DNA of 64,000 nucleotides, from NCBI RefSeq assembly GCF_040730185.1, contig NZ_CP160402.1, positions 5,704,001-5,768,000 on the forward strand, in the 5' to 3' direction. Positions 26,234-35,648 of the stretch are shown piece after piece. The DNA is from Streptomyces sp. Je 1-332. GTDB lineage: Bacteria; Actinomycetota; Actinomycetes; Streptomycetales; Streptomycetaceae. The first letter of the stretch is position 1. Every line of letters starts with the position of its first letter. The notes beneath the pieces were generated by a model. It searched no databases. It was not told where the DNA came from and worked only from the letters and a program-made list of their open reading frames with translations. The translations under genes and the position numbers were made by a program.

Positions 26234-27238
26234 ATGACGGCACCATTGCATGACACACCTGCGGACGCGGACCCGACAGAGGATGTCGCTCCCGCAGCTG
26301 GTGCAGGGGTGAAGAAGGTCGAGGGACGGTCCCTCAAGCAGATCGCGTGGAACCGCCTGAAGCGGGACAAGGTCGCCCTGGCCGGCGGCATCACCGTGCT
26401 CGTCCTGGTCCTTGTCGCCGTCTTCGCGCCCCTGATCGTCTCCCTGCTGGGCCACCCGCCCAACGAGTTCCACCAGGACGAGCTGGAAGACCTGACGAAC
26501 CTGCCCAAGGGCGCCTTCGGCGGCATGAGTTCGGACTTCCTCTTCGGGGTGGAGCCGAACAAGGGCCGCGACGTCTTCAGCCGGATCGTCTACGGCGCCC
26601 GGATCTCACTGCTCGTGGCGTTCCTCGCCGCGGTCGTGGCCGTGGTGCTCGGCACCTTCTTCGGCATCATCGCCGGTTACTTCGGCGGCTGGGTCGACGC
26701 GACGATCAGCCGGGTCATGGACGTGCTGCTCGCCTTCCCGCAGCTGCTCTTCGTGATCTCCCTGGTCTCGGTGCTCCCCGACGACCTGCTCGGTCTGACC
26801 GGCAGTGGCGTCCGCATCGCCGTACTGATCCTGGTGATCGGCTTCTTCGGCTGGCCCTATGTCGGGCGCATCGTCAGGGGCCAGACCCTCAGCCTGCGCG
26901 AACGCGAGTACGTCGAAGCGGCCCGCAGCCTCGGCGGCGGTCAACGGCACATCCTCTTCCGTGAGTTGCTGCCGAACCTGGTCGCGCCGATCACCGTGTA
27001 CGCGACGCTCATGATCCCCACCAACATCCTCACCGAAGCGGCGCTCAGCTTCCTCGGCGCGGGTGTACGCCCGCCGACCGCCTCCTGGGGCGGCATGCTC
27101 CGGGACGCGCTCGCGACGTACGAGCACGACCCGATGTTCATGGTCTTCCCCGGCCTGGCGATCTTCGTGACCGTGCTTGCCTTCAACCTCTTCGGAGACG
27201 GGCTGCGCGACGCCCTGGACCCCAAGGGAACTCGGTAA
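26234..27238 (+). CDS. Peptide ABC transporter permease, DppC/OppC type
   Basis: A 334-residue inner-membrane permease with six helices. The N-terminal ~40 residues are cytoplasmic and the first helix is at ~55-80 (VALAGGITVLVLVLVAVFAP). The EAA loop that docks the ATPases reads EYVEAARSLGGGQRHILFRE (~235). It forms the channel with the DppB-like protein encoded after the binding protein. Unusually this permease gene comes first in the operon. ATG 26234 has GAGAGG about 14 nt upstream, so the ribosome site is only fair. Confidence 0.9.
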   Translation: MTAPLHDTPADADPTEDVAPAAGAGVKKVEGRSLKQIAWNRLKRDKVALAGGITVLVLVLVAVFAPLIVSLLGHPPNEFHQDELEDLTNLPKGAFGGMSSDFLFGVEPNKGRDVFSRIVYGARISLLVAFLAAVVAVVLGTFFGIIAGYFGGWVDATISRVMDVLLAFPQLLFVISLVSVLPDDLLGLTGSGVRIAVLILVIGFFGWPYVGRIVRGQTLSLREREYVEAARSLGGGQRHILFRELLPNLVAPITVYATLMIPTNILTEAALSFLGAGVRPPTASWGGMLRDALATYEHDPMFMVFPGLAIFVTVLAFNLFGDGLRDALDPKGTR

Positions 27239-27340
27239 ACAGCTCCAACTGGCTTGCCCCTGCCGCAGCGTCAGGTGGCTCTTCCCATGGTTCTCAAGGC
27301 AGTCAAAGCCTAGGACCGCGAATCTCGGAGGATGCGAGAA

Positions 27341-29110
27341 ATGCCCACAGGTTCCTCTAAACGACGGTTGACCGCAGGCGCGGCCCTCGTCGTGGCGGCG
27401 CTGGTGACCACCACGGCGTGCGGCGGCGGCAGCGACGACGACGACAGCAAGGGCGCCGGCTACAACGCGGCCATCGGCAAGGTCGCCAACAAGTCGACGA
27501 AAAAGGGCGGAACGCTCAAGTTCATCGCCAAGCAGGACCTGGACTCGGCCGACCCGCAGCGTGCCTACTACGGCATGACGTGGGACTTCATGCGGTTCTA
27601 CACCCGCACGCTGATCACGTACGACACCAAGCCGGGTGCCGCGTCCAACAAGCTCGTCCCCGACCTCGCCGAGTCCACGGCGAAGATCAGCGACGACGGC
27701 AAGACCTACACGTACAAGCTGCGTGACGGCCTCACCTGGGAGGACGGCTCGAAGCTGACCTCCAAGGACATCAAGTACGGCATCGAGCGCATCTGGGCCA
27801 CCAAGGTCATCACCGGTGGTCCCGGCTACCTGAAGTCCACGCTCGACCCCAAGGGCGAGTACAAGGGCCCCTACGAGGACAAGTCGAAGGACAAGCTGGG
27901 TCTGAAGGCGATCGAGACGCCGGACGACAACACCATCATCTTCAAGCTGCCCAAGAAGAACGGCGACTTCGAGCAGATGCTCGCGATGCCGTCGGGCACC
28001 CCGGTGAAGCAGTCCGAGGACACCGGCGCCAAGTACACCCAGCGCCCGTTCTCCTCGGGACCGTACAAGTTCCAGAACTACAGCGCGGGCAAGAGCATCA
28101 CCCTGGTGCGCAACCCGAACTGGAAGAAGTCGTCCGACCCGGTCCGTCCCGCCCTGCCGGACAAGATCTCGGTCACCATCTCGGCGAACCTCGAAGAGAA
28201 CGACAAGCGCCTGATGGAAGGCGACTACGACATCGACATGAATGGCACCGGCATGACCCAGTCGGGTCGTACCACCGCCATTCAGGACCACAGGGACAAC
28301 GTCGACAACATGCAGACGGACTTCGTCCGTTACGTCGCCCTGGTGACCAAGACGAAGCCGTTCGACAACGAGGCCTGCCGCAAGGCCGTCTTCTACGCCA
28401 CGGACTTCGAGGGACTGCAGAAGACCCGTGGCGGCAAGGTCGCCGCCGGTGAGATCGCCACCAGCGTCTTCCCGAAGTCCATCAAGGGTCACGACGACTA
28501 CGACCCGTACGGCATCAAGAAGCGCAAGGGTGAGCCGGACATCGCCAAGGCGAAGGCCCAGCTCAAGGAGTGCGGCAAGCCGAACGGCTTCTCGACCAAG
28601 ATCTCGGCGCGCACCAACCAGCCGGGCGAGGTGGACGCCGCCACGGCGCTCCAGGAGCAGCTGAAGAAGGTCAACATCAACGCCGACGTCGACCAGATCG
28701 ACGGCGCCGACTCCTCCAGCATCACCGGCTCCCCGTCGGTGGTGAAGAAGCGCGGCATCGGCATGACGATGGCGGGCTGGGGTCCTGACTTCCCGACCGG
28801 CCAGGGCTACGCCCAGCCGCTGTTCGACAGCCGTTTCATCAACGAGAACGGCAACTACAACGAGTCGCAGATCGACGAGCCGAAGATCGACAAGTACTTC
28901 GACGACGCGATCGGCACGGTCGACCCGAACAAGGCCGGTGAGATCTACACCGACCTCGCTCACGAGATCGTCGACAAGGCCTACTGGATGCCCTTCATCT
29001 ACGAGAAGAACATCAGCTGGCGTTCCTCGCGGGCGACCAACGTCTACTCGTCCGCCGCGTACAGCGGTCGCTACGACTACGTCTCGCTCGGTGTGAGCGA
29101 CAAGAAGTAG
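27341..29110 (+). CDS. Peptide-binding lipoprotein (SBP family 5)
   Basis: A 589-residue extracellular solute-binding protein. The signal peptide ends in lipobox LVTTTAC (Cys near 27), followed by a Gly/Ser/Asp linker. Family-5 features include NKLVPDLAESTAKISDDGKT, FSSGPYKFQNY and the large alpha/beta body. The start ATG 27341 has GGAGG 9 nt upstream; an ATG at 27332 is too close to that site. A strong hairpin follows the gene, so its transcript may be more abundant than the permease/ATPase part. Confidence 0.92.
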   Translation: MPTGSSKRRLTAGAALVVAALVTTTACGGGSDDDDSKGAGYNAAIGKVANKSTKKGGTLKFIAKQDLDSADPQRAYYGMTWDFMRFYTRTLITYDTKPGAASNKLVPDLAESTAKISDDGKTYTYKLRDGLTWEDGSKLTSKDIKYGIERIWATKVITGGPGYLKSTLDPKGEYKGPYEDKSKDKLGLKAIETPDDNTIIFKLPKKNGDFEQMLAMPSGTPVKQSEDTGAKYTQRPFSSGPYKFQNYSAGKSITLVRNPNWKKSSDPVRPALPDKISVTISANLEENDKRLMEGDYDIDMNGTGMTQSGRTTAIQDHRDNVDNMQTDFVRYVALVTKTKPFDNEACRKAVFYATDFEGLQKTRGGKVAAGEIATSVFPKSIKGHDDYDPYGIKKRKGEPDIAKAKAQLKECGKPNGFSTKISARTNQPGEVDAATALQEQLKKVNINADVDQIDGADSSSITGSPSVVKKRGIGMTMAGWGPDFPTGQGYAQPLFDSRFINENGNYNESQIDEPKIDKYFDDAIGTVDPNKAGEIYTDLAHEIVDKAYWMPFIYEKNISWRSSRATNVYSSAAYSGRYDYVSLGVSDKK

Positions 29111-29191
29111 TCCCCGCCGCAAGGCAGCCGCCGCAAGGCAGTCCCACCGCCGAATCCCGCCAGTCCGAAGGGCAGGTGATGGCCCCGGGCG

Positions 29192-29226
29192 GTGGCCGGG
29201 ACCCCTCACAAGGGGGTCCCGGCCAC
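29192..29226 (+). terminator. Strong intraoperonic hairpin after the binding-protein gene
   Basis: The 14-bp arms GTGGCCGGGACCCC (29192-29205) and GGGGTCCCGGCCAC (29213-29226) flank a 7-nt loop. The hairpin ends 17 nt before the next start codon. It should stop or protect transcripts at the 3' end of the binding-protein message and lower downstream expression. Confidence 0.7.
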
Positions 29227-29242
29227 TGCCGGGCCGCGCACA

Positions 29243-30244
29243 GTGCTTGCTTATCTCATCCGGCGCCTGATCGCCGTTGTCATCATGGTGCTGGTCGTAC
29301 TGCTCGCGACCTTCACCGTCTTCTTCATGTTGCCCAAGTGGGCGGGACAGGACATCGCCGTCCTCTTCGCCGGCAAGTCATCCGGTGCCGAGCAGCTCGC
29401 GGGCATCCGGATCAAACTGGGTCTGGACGACCCGCTGCTCGTCCAGTTCTGGGACTTCGTCAAGGGCATCCCGATGGGGCGTGACTACGCCAACGGGTCC
29501 GACGTGACCCACTGCCCGGCCCCCTGCTTCGGGTACTCCTTCCGTACCGAGGCGCCCGTCTGGGAGACCCTCAAGGACGCCCTGCCCGTCACCGCGGCGC
29601 TCGCCGCCGGTGCCTGCGTGCTGTGGCTGGTCGCCGGTGTCGCCACCGGCGTGCTCTCCGCGCTCAAGCGCGGCACCATCTGGGACCGTTCCGCGATGAT
29701 CACCGCCCTCGGCGGCGTCTCCCTGCCGGTCTTCTTCACCGGCATGATCGCGATGGGGCTCTTCGTCCACACGCTCGGCTGGGTGAAGATCGAGGACACC
29801 CTCACCACGGACGATCCGATCAACATCTGGTTCGAGACCCTGATCCTTCCCTGGATCGTGCTCGCGTTCCTCAACGCCGCCATGTACGCGCGACTCACCC
29901 GCGCCACCATGCTGGAAGTGCTCGGTGAGGACTACATCCGCACCGCGCGCGCCAAGGGGCTCGGCGAGGCCGTCGTCATCAGGCGGCACGCGCTGCGCTC
30001 CGCCATGACGCCGATCCTCACCGTCTTCGGCCTGGACCTCGGCGTGCTCATGGGCGGCGCCGTCCTGACCGAATCCACCTTCAACCTGCCGGGACTCGGC
30101 CTGGAGGCGGTCAAGGCCATCAGCAACAAGGACCTGCCGGTGATCCTCGGCGTCACCTTGTGCGCATCGCTCGCGATCGCCCTGGCCAACCTCGTCGTCG
30201 ACCTTCTGTACGCCGTCATCGACCCGCGAGTGAGGCTGGGATGA
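29243..30244 (+). CDS. Peptide ABC transporter permease, DppB/OppB type
   Basis: A 333-residue permease with six helices. The first is AYLIRRLIAVVIMVLVVLL (residues ~3-30), the EAA-like loop is EDYIRTARAKGLGEA (~235), and the second half has the usual GGAVLTESTFNLPGLG. The chosen start is GTG 29243; a GTG at 29192 is in frame but lies within the hairpin and predicts an N-terminus without membrane logic. No Shine-Dalgarno is seen, so coupling or a leaderless processed transcript may be used. It overlaps the next gene by ATGA. Confidence 0.88.
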   Translation: MLAYLIRRLIAVVIMVLVVLLATFTVFFMLPKWAGQDIAVLFAGKSSGAEQLAGIRIKLGLDDPLLVQFWDFVKGIPMGRDYANGSDVTHCPAPCFGYSFRTEAPVWETLKDALPVTAALAAGACVLWLVAGVATGVLSALKRGTIWDRSAMITALGGVSLPVFFTGMIAMGLFVHTLGWVKIEDTLTTDDPINIWFETLILPWIVLAFLNAAMYARLTRATMLEVLGEDYIRTARAKGLGEAVVIRRHALRSAMTPILTVFGLDLGVLMGGAVLTESTFNLPGLGLEAVKAISNKDLPVILGVTLCASLAIALANLVVDLLYAVIDPRVRLG

Positions 30245-31338
30245 CCGAACTGCACAAGACCGGAGCGGCGGTCGGAGAACCCGTCCCCGATTCGGTCGCT
30301 CCCACCGCCTTCCTCGAAGTACGCGACCTGAAGGTGCACTTCCCGACCGACGACGGCCTGGTCAAGTCCGTCGACGGGCTCAGCTTCCAGCTGGAGAAGG
30401 GCAAGACCCTCGGCATCGTCGGCGAGTCCGGCTCCGGCAAGTCGGTCACCTCGCTGGGCATCCTCGGCCTGCACACCGCCGGGCAGTACGGCGCCCGCAA
30501 GCCGCGCCTCTCCGGCGAGATCTGGCTGAACGGCACGGAGCTGCTCAGCGCGGACCCGAACAAGGTGCGCAAGCTGCGCGGCCGCGACATGGCGATGATC
30601 TTCCAGGACCCGCTGTCCGCGCTGCACCCGTACTACTCCATCGGCAAGCAGATCATGGAGGCGTACCGGGTCCACCACGACGTGGACAAGAAGGTCGCCC
30701 GCAAGCGCGCCATCGAGATGCTCGACCGGGTGGGCATCCCCCAGCCGGACAAGCGGGTCGACAGCTACCCGCACGAGTTCTCGGGCGGCATGCGCCAGCG
30801 CGCGATGATCGCGATGGCCCTGGTGAACAACCCGGAGCTGCTCATCGCGGACGAGCCGACGACCGCCCTGGACGTCACCGTCCAGGCGCAGATCCTCGAC
30901 CTCATCCGGGATCTGCAGAAGGAGTTCGGCTCCGCGGTCATCATGATCACGCACGACCTGGGCGTGGTCGCCGAGATGGCGGACGAACTGCTCGTGATGT
31001 ACGGCGGACGTTGCGTCGAGCGCGGCACCGCCGAGAAGGTCTTCTACGAGCCCCAGCACCCCTACACCTGGGGCCTGTTGGGGTCGATGCCGCGCATCGA
31101 CCGCGAGGAGACCGACCGTCTCGTGCCGGTCAAGGGCTCCCCGCCCAGCCTGATCAACCTGCCCGAGGGCTGCGCCTTCAACCCGCGCTGCCCCTACGCC
31201 GACATCCCCAAGGACCAGATCACCCGCCGCGAGCGCCCCGACCTGCGTGAGGTGGCGCCGGGTCACTTCTCCGCCTGCCACATGTCGCAGGACGAGCGCA
31301 CCCGGATCTGGACCGAAGAGATTGCGCCGAACCTGTGA
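30241..31338 (+). CDS. Peptide ABC transporter ATPase, DppD/OppD type
   Basis: A 365-residue ATPase with Walker A GESGSGKS (~residue 62), Q-loop [11 protein letters not shown], signature [14 protein letters not shown] (~182), Walker [13 protein letters not shown] (~205), and the oligopeptide/dipeptide C-terminal region with Cys residues ([18 protein letters not shown]). It pairs with the following ATPase. ATGA and GTGA overlaps with its neighbours indicate tight translational coupling. Confidence 0.93.
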   Translation: MTELHKTGAAVGEPVPDSVAPTAFLEVRDLKVHFPTDDGLVKSVDGLSFQLEKGKTLGIVGESGSGKSVTSLGILGLHTAGQYGARKPRLSGEIWLNGTELLSADPNKVRKLRGRDMAMIFQDPLSALHPYYSIGKQIMEAYRVHHDVDKKVARKRAIEMLDRVGIPQPDKRVDSYPHEFSGGMRQRAMIAMALVNNPELLIADEPTTALDVTVQAQILDLIRDLQKEFGSAVIMITHDLGVVAEMADELLVMYGGRCVERGTAEKVFYEPQHPYTWGLLGSMPRIDREETDRLVPVKGSPPSLINLPEGCAFNPRCPYADIPKDQITRRERPDLREVAPGHFSACHMSQDERTRIWTEEIAPNL

Positions 31339-32606
31339 AAGACGACACGAAAGACGCCACGAAAGATCAGGCGAAGGGCCAGGAGATGACGATCCCTGCG
31401 CAGACGAAGGGCTCGGCCGAGTCCGGCGAGCCGCTGCTCAAGGTCGACGGCCTGGTGAAGCACTTCCCCATCAAGAAGGGGCTGCTGCAGCGCCAGGTGG
31501 CGGCCGTGCAGGCCGTCGACGGTCTCACCTTCGACGTGCGGCCCGGTGAGACGCTCGGCGTCGTGGGCGAGTCCGGCTGCGGCAAGTCGACGATGGGCCG
31601 GCTGATCACCCGTCTGCTCGAACCGACCGCGGGACGCGTGGAGTTCGAGGGTGTGGACATCACGCACCTGAACACCGGCAAGATGCGGCCGCTGCGCCGC
31701 GACGTGCAGATGATCTTCCAGGACCCGTACTCGTCGCTGAACCCGCGGCACACCATCGGCACGATCGTCGGTGCGCCGTTCAAGCTGCAGGGCGTCAAGC
31801 CCGAGGGCGGCCTGAAGAAGCACGTACAGGAGATGCTGGAGCGCGTGGGGCTCAGCCCCGAGCACTACAACCGCTACCCGCACGAGTTCTCCGGCGGTCA
31901 GCGCCAGCGCATCGGCATCGCGCGAGCGCTCGCCCTGCGGCCCAAGCTGGTCGTGGCCGACGAGCCCGTCTCCGCCCTGGACGTCTCCATCCAGGCGCAG
32001 GTGGTCAACCTCCTGGACGACCTCCAGGACGAGCTCGGTCTCACGTACGTGATCATCGCGCACGACCTCTCGGTGATCCGGCACGTCTCGGACCGCATCG
32101 CGGTGATGTACCTCGGCAAGATCGTGGAGCTGGCGGACCGCAAGGACCTCTACTCCACGCCGATGCACCCGTACACCAAGGCGCTGCTCTCGGCCGTGCC
32201 CGTGCCCGACCCCAAGCGGCGCGGCGTCAAGAGCGAGCGCATCCTGCTGCGCGGGGACGTCCCCTCGCCGATCGACCCGCCCACCGGCTGCCGTTTCCAC
32301 ACGCGCTGCTGGAAGGCGACGGAGATCTGCGCGAAGACCGAGCCGCCGCTGATCCCCCTCGTCACCGGTCACCAGGTGGCGTGCCACCACCCGGAGAACG
32401 CCGAGGACCAGCAGCCGGGCGACACCAAGCTGCTGCAGGTCGCCACGGAGGCGATCGAGGTGGTGTCGGTGGTGAGCAAGGCGGAGGAGACGGCCGAGGA
32501 AGCCGCGGCCCCGAAGAAGACCGTCGCGAAGGACGAGGCCCCGAATGGGACCTCGAAGGACGCTCCGGAAGCGGAAACCAAGGGTCAGGCATCAACTGAC
32601 CAGTAG
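31335..32606 (+). CDS. Peptide ABC transporter ATPase, DppF/OppF type, with a C-terminal tail
   Basis: A 423-residue ATPase with [51 protein letters not shown], and the C-terminal zinc-like segment [15 protein letters not shown]. The last ~60 residues (from roughly 365) are a highly charged, Ala/Lys/Glu-rich tail not found in standard OppF proteins. The start GTG 31335 overlaps the previous stop (GTGA). ATG 31386 is an alternative start, with GAAGGGCCAGGAG before it. It ends the operon; a terminator follows. Confidence 0.92.
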   Translation: MKDDTKDATKDQAKGQEMTIPAQTKGSAESGEPLLKVDGLVKHFPIKKGLLQRQVAAVQAVDGLTFDVRPGETLGVVGESGCGKSTMGRLITRLLEPTAGRVEFEGVDITHLNTGKMRPLRRDVQMIFQDPYSSLNPRHTIGTIVGAPFKLQGVKPEGGLKKHVQEMLERVGLSPEHYNRYPHEFSGGQRQRIGIARALALRPKLVVADEPVSALDVSIQAQVVNLLDDLQDELGLTYVIIAHDLSVIRHVSDRIAVMYLGKIVELADRKDLYSTPMHPYTKALLSAVPVPDPKRRGVKSERILLRGDVPSPIDPPTGCRFHTRCWKATEICAKTEPPLIPLVTGHQVACHHPENAEDQQPGDTKLLQVATEAIEVVSVVSKAEETAEEAAAPKKTVAKDEAPNGTSKDAPEAETKGQASTDQ

Positions 32607-32633
32607 CTTGCGTGAAGGCGCGACGCGTGACTC

Positions 32634-32657
32634 AGCCCCCTCCGCAGGGAGGGGGCT
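32634..32657 (+). terminator. Terminator of the peptide transporter operon
   Basis: AGCCCCCTCC (32634-32643) pairs with GGAGGGGGCT (32648-32657) across a 4-nt loop, starting 28 nt after the stop codon. Confidence 0.75.
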
Positions 32658-32802
32658 GGGGGCTTCCGGGGGCACCACCCACGCAGGATCAGCGACGGCT
32701 GTTCACGAAGACGAGCCCGCCCCGCCGCCGCCTCCGGCGCCGCTGCCGCCGCGCAGTGCCGCCCTGGTGAGGCCCGCGGGGGCGGGCAGGTAAGAATGTC
32801 GC

Positions 32803-33471
32803 GTGATCCAGGATCTGTTCAGTCCCTCCGTCCAGCACGCGCTCGACATCGTCGGCATCTTCGTCTTCGCGATCTCCGGCGCCCTGCTCGCCGTGCGCAA
32901 GAACTTCGACGTCTTCGGGATCGTCGTGCTCGCCGAGGTCACCGCCCTGGGCGGGGGGATCTTCCGTGACGTGGTCATCGGGGCGGTGCCGCCCGCCGCC
33001 TTCGTCGACCTCGGCTACTTCATCACGCCGCTGTTCGCGGCCGCCCTGGTGTTCTTCCTGCACCCGGAGGTGGAGCGCACGCAGCTCGCGGTGAACGTCT
33101 TCGACGCCGCGGGCCTCGGACTCTTCTGTGTCACCGGCACCACGAAGGCGTACGACTACGGCCTGGGCCTCACCGCTTCGGCGGCCCTGGGCCTGGCCAC
33201 CGCGGTGGGCGGCGGCGTGCTGCGCGACATCATCGCCAACGAAGTGCCCTCGCTGGTGCGCTGGGACCGTGACCTGTACGCCGTACCCGCGATCGTCGGC
33301 TCCGCGATGGTCGCGCTCTGCATCAACTACGACATGGTGAACGCCTTCACCAGCACCCTCGCCGTCATCACGACCTTCGTCCTGCGGCTGCTGGCGCTGC
33401 GCTTCCACTGGCGCGCGCCACGAGCCTGGCACCGGCGGTCGACGGCGGTGGAGGTGGAGGACGCGGCATAG
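32803..33471 (+). CDS. TRIC/YicG-family (UPF0126) membrane protein
   Basis: A 222-residue protein with about seven helices arranged as two internal repeats, each with a Gly-rich motif: TALGGGIFRDVVIG (residues ~47-60) and TAVGGGVLRDIIAN (~132-145). These GGGxxRD motifs mark bacterial trimeric intracellular cation channel homologues. It should conduct monovalent cations across the cytoplasmic membrane. The GTG start is not preceded by a Shine-Dalgarno; a -10-like AAGAAT ends 7 nt upstream, which suggests a leaderless mRNA. Confidence 0.85.
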   Translation: MIQDLFSPSVQHALDIVGIFVFAISGALLAVRKNFDVFGIVVLAEVTALGGGIFRDVVIGAVPPAAFVDLGYFITPLFAAALVFFLHPEVERTQLAVNVFDAAGLGLFCVTGTTKAYDYGLGLTASAALGLATAVGGGVLRDIIANEVPSLVRWDRDLYAVPAIVGSAMVALCINYDMVNAFTSTLAVITTFVLRLLALRFHWRAPRAWHRRSTAVEVEDAA

Positions 33472-33545
33472 GCGAGACGCGGCGTAGGCGAGCCGGTGCG
33501 GGTCTGTCTCGACAGAAAAAGCTACCGCTCAGTAATGAGATGTTG

Positions 33546-33558
33546 TACGTTGCTGGCA
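33546..33558 (+). promoter_or_regulatory. Leaderless -10 box of the thioesterase gene
   Basis: TACGTT (33546-33551) ends 7 nt before the start codon at 33558. Upstream, CTCA/TGAG around GTAA (33528-33539) could be part of an operator. Confidence 0.5.
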
Positions 33559-34427
33559 TGGCAGAGGCAGCATCCATCACGGCAGCGGTGCCCGCGCGCA
33601 TCGGCGACAGCGAGTTCGACCGCGACACCGCGGTCACCCGGCGGGAGCCCGGTGTCTACGACATCGATCTCTCCGCGGGCTGGACGATCATCAACGCCGT
33701 CAACGGCGGCTACCTCCTCGCGGTCCTCGGCCGCGCGCTGGCCGACGCCCTGCCGCACGCGGATCCCTTCACGGTCTCCGCGCACTACCTGACCGCGTCA
33801 CACCCCGGGCCCGCCGTGATCCGCACGGACACGGCACGCGCCGGGCGGACCCTGTCGACCGGGCAGGCCTCGCTCTTCCAGTACGACGAGGAGGGGCGCG
33901 AGGTCGAGCGGATCCGTGTGCTCGCCTCGTACGGAGACCTGGCGGGCCTTCCCGACGACGTCCGTACGACGGCGAAGCCGCCGGCGCTGCCGCCGCTGGA
34001 GCAGTGCTTCGGGCCGCAGGATGCCCCGGACCACCGCCCCGTGCCCGGCAGCTCGGCGATCAGTGACCGGCTCTTCCTGAAGCTGGACCCCTCCACCCTG
34101 GGGTGGGCCCTTGGCCAGCCATCCGGCAGGGGGGAGATGCGCGCCTGGTTCGGCCTCGCGGACGGCCGCGACGCGGATCCGCTGTCGCTGCTGCTGGCGG
34201 TGGACGCGCTGCCGCCGACGGCCTTCGAGCTTGGCCTCTCCGGCTGGGTTCCTACGGTGGAGCTGACGGTCCACGTCCGGGCCCGTCCCGCACCGGGCCC
34301 TCTCCGCGTCTCGATCACCACGCGCAACCTCGCGGGGGGCTTCCTGGAGGAGGACGCGGAGGTCTGGGACTCCGCGGACCGCCTGGTGGCCCAGTCCCGC
34401 CAACTGGCGCGGGTCCGTCTGGGCTGA
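33558..34427 (+). CDS. Acyl-CoA thioesterase family protein (double hotdog)
   Basis: A 289-residue protein related to TesB-type acyl-CoA thioesterases. The N-terminal hotdog holds INAVNGGYLLAVLGRAL and SAHYLTASHPGPA; the C-terminal hotdog holds LAVDALPPTAFELG and VELTVHVRARPA. It should hydrolyse acyl-CoA in the cytosol. Chain length is not evident. The start ATG 33558 has no Shine-Dalgarno but has a -10 box 7 nt away. It stands alone; a dispersed repeat follows its stop. Confidence 0.85.
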   Translation: MAEAASITAAVPARIGDSEFDRDTAVTRREPGVYDIDLSAGWTIINAVNGGYLLAVLGRALADALPHADPFTVSAHYLTASHPGPAVIRTDTARAGRTLSTGQASLFQYDEEGREVERIRVLASYGDLAGLPDDVRTTAKPPALPPLEQCFGPQDAPDHRPVPGSSAISDRLFLKLDPSTLGWALGQPSGRGEMRAWFGLADGRDADPLSLLLAVDALPPTAFELGLSGWVPTVELTVHVRARPAPGPLRVSITTRNLAGGFLEEDAEVWDSADRLVAQSRQLARVRLG

Positions 34428-34430
34428 TCC

Positions 34431-34525
34431 CTGAACCGCCGCTTCGCGGCGGATCTTTCCCGCCCACCCACCCGATGCCCCGCGGCTGAGTTCACGTTCT
34501 CAGCCCGTCCGGCGTTTGAGGACGA
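34431..34525. repeat. Dispersed repeat, copy 1 (hairpin plus tail)
   Basis: The first part (34431-34483) begins CCTGAACCGCCGCTTCGCGG, contains the hairpin CCGCCGC/GCGGCGG (34437-34453) and continues into a CCCGCCCACCCACCCGAT tail. It matches 56311-56364 with one substitution and one 1-nt insertion. The second part (34501-34525) contains GTCCGGCGTTTGAGGACGA, a motif I recall as abundant in Streptomyces intergenic DNA. The hairpin also lies just after the thioesterase gene and could serve as its terminator. Confidence 0.8.
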
Positions 34526-34591
34526 ACTCGGCGGAGCCGGTGATGACGGCCACCCAAGGCCCTCGCGCCGAGCGAGTTTTCGGGAAGGGGC

Positions 34592-34610
34592 GGGGTTGGG
34601 GATCAACCCC
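34592..34610 (-). terminator. Terminator of the YeiH-type gene
   Basis: GGGGTTG and CAACCCC (7-bp arms, 5-nt loop) lie directly after the stop codon of the YeiH-type gene on the minus strand. Confidence 0.5.
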
Positions 34611-35648
34611 TTACCCCACCAGCCGCACGCCCCCATACGAAACCCCCGCCACCACCACCCACGCACACAGCCCAAGCACCGCCACCCGCCCCCCGGTTCG
34701 GGTGAGCGAAGGCAGGTCCACAGCAGCCCCCAGCCCGAACAGCGCCGCCGCCAGGAGTAGTTCCTGGGCATGACCCGCGAGGTCGAGGACGGACCCCGGC
34801 ACCCACCCCGTGCTCCGTACCGCCACCATCCCCAGAAACCCCGCCACGAACAGCGGCAGCACAGGCGGCCGTCGCCTCCCCGCCCCGCGCGCAGCGGTAC
34901 GCGCCCGCAGGGCGAACGCGACCCCCGCCACCAGCGGCGCAAGCAGCGCCACTCGCATCAGCTTCACCAGGACCGCGTCCCCAAGCGCCCCCGCCCCAGC
35001 GGTCTGCGCGGTGGCCACCACCTGGCCCACGTCGTGGACACTGGCGCCCACCCAGCGTCCGAACTCCGCGTCGCTCAGCCCCAACGGCCCCTGCAACAGC
35101 GGCAGTACGGCGATGGCGAGCGTCCCGCACAGCGTCACGAGAGCCACCGACACCGCCGCGTCCCGCTCCTCGCTCTCGGACACCTCGCCGACCGCGCCGA
35201 TCGCTGACGCGCCACAGATCGAGTAGCCGGTGGCGATCAGGAGCGGCTGGTCGCCGGGCAGCCCCAGGCGGCGGCCGAGCCACCACGTCCCGAAGAACGT
35301 CGCCGCCACCACCCCGAGCACCATCGCCACCGTTGCCCAGCCGACGCCCAGGACATCGCTCAGGCTCAGCTTCAGGCCGAGCAGCACGATGCCGAGCCGC
35401 ATCAGCCGCTTCCCGGCGAGGGAGAGCCCGGCCTTGCACCGGCCTCGTACGACAGCGCGCACACCCGGCACATGGGCCGCCGCGAGCCCGAGCACCACCG
35501 CCGCCGTCAGCATCGGCACGGCCGGGATCAGGGCGTGCGTCACCCAGGCCACGGTGACACCGAGGGCTGCGAGGCCGAGCCCCGGCAGCGGGCGGGGCCT
35601 CGGAGGTGTCACGGCGGCGACGCGTGGCCGCTGTCCGAGCAGGGCCAT
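34611..35648 (-). CDS. YeiH-family sulfate/sulfite exporter-like membrane protein
   Basis: A 345-residue protein with about ten helices. Family features are CGASAIGAVGEVSESEERDA (residues ~150-170) and VGASVHDVGQVVATAQTAG (~195-215), both typical of the putative sulfate exporter family UPF0324/YeiH. It should move small anions across the membrane. Its ATG 35648 coincides with the last base of the cysteine dioxygenase stop, so they are coupled. Cysteine catabolism releases sulfite and sulfate, which fits an export role here. Confidence 0.85.
   Translation of the reverse strand: MALLGQRPRVAAVTPPRPRPLPGLGLAALGVTVAWVTHALIPAVPMLTAAVVLGLAAAHVPGVRAVVRGRCKAGLSLAGKRLMRLGIVLLGLKLSLSDVLGVGWATVAMVLGVVAATFFGTWWLGRRLGLPGDQPLLIATGYSICGASAIGAVGEVSESEERDAAVSVALVTLCGTLAIAVLPLLQGPLGLSDAEFGRWVGASVHDVGQVVATAQTAGAGALGDAVLVKLMRVALLAPLVAGVAFALRARTAARGAGRRRPPVLPLFVAGFLGMVAVRSTGWVPGSVLDLAGHAQELLLAAALFGLGAAVDLPSLTRTGGRVAVLGLCAWVVVAGVSYGGVRLVG

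Noticed and set aside
26606..29209. 867-codon open frame on the minus strand opposite the transporter genes
   Set aside because: Antisense shadow; no ribosome site and no recognisable domain.
32803..33471. TerC-type or tellurite resistance protein
   Set aside because: The paired GGGxxRD motifs and helix layout fit the TRIC/YicG family instead.
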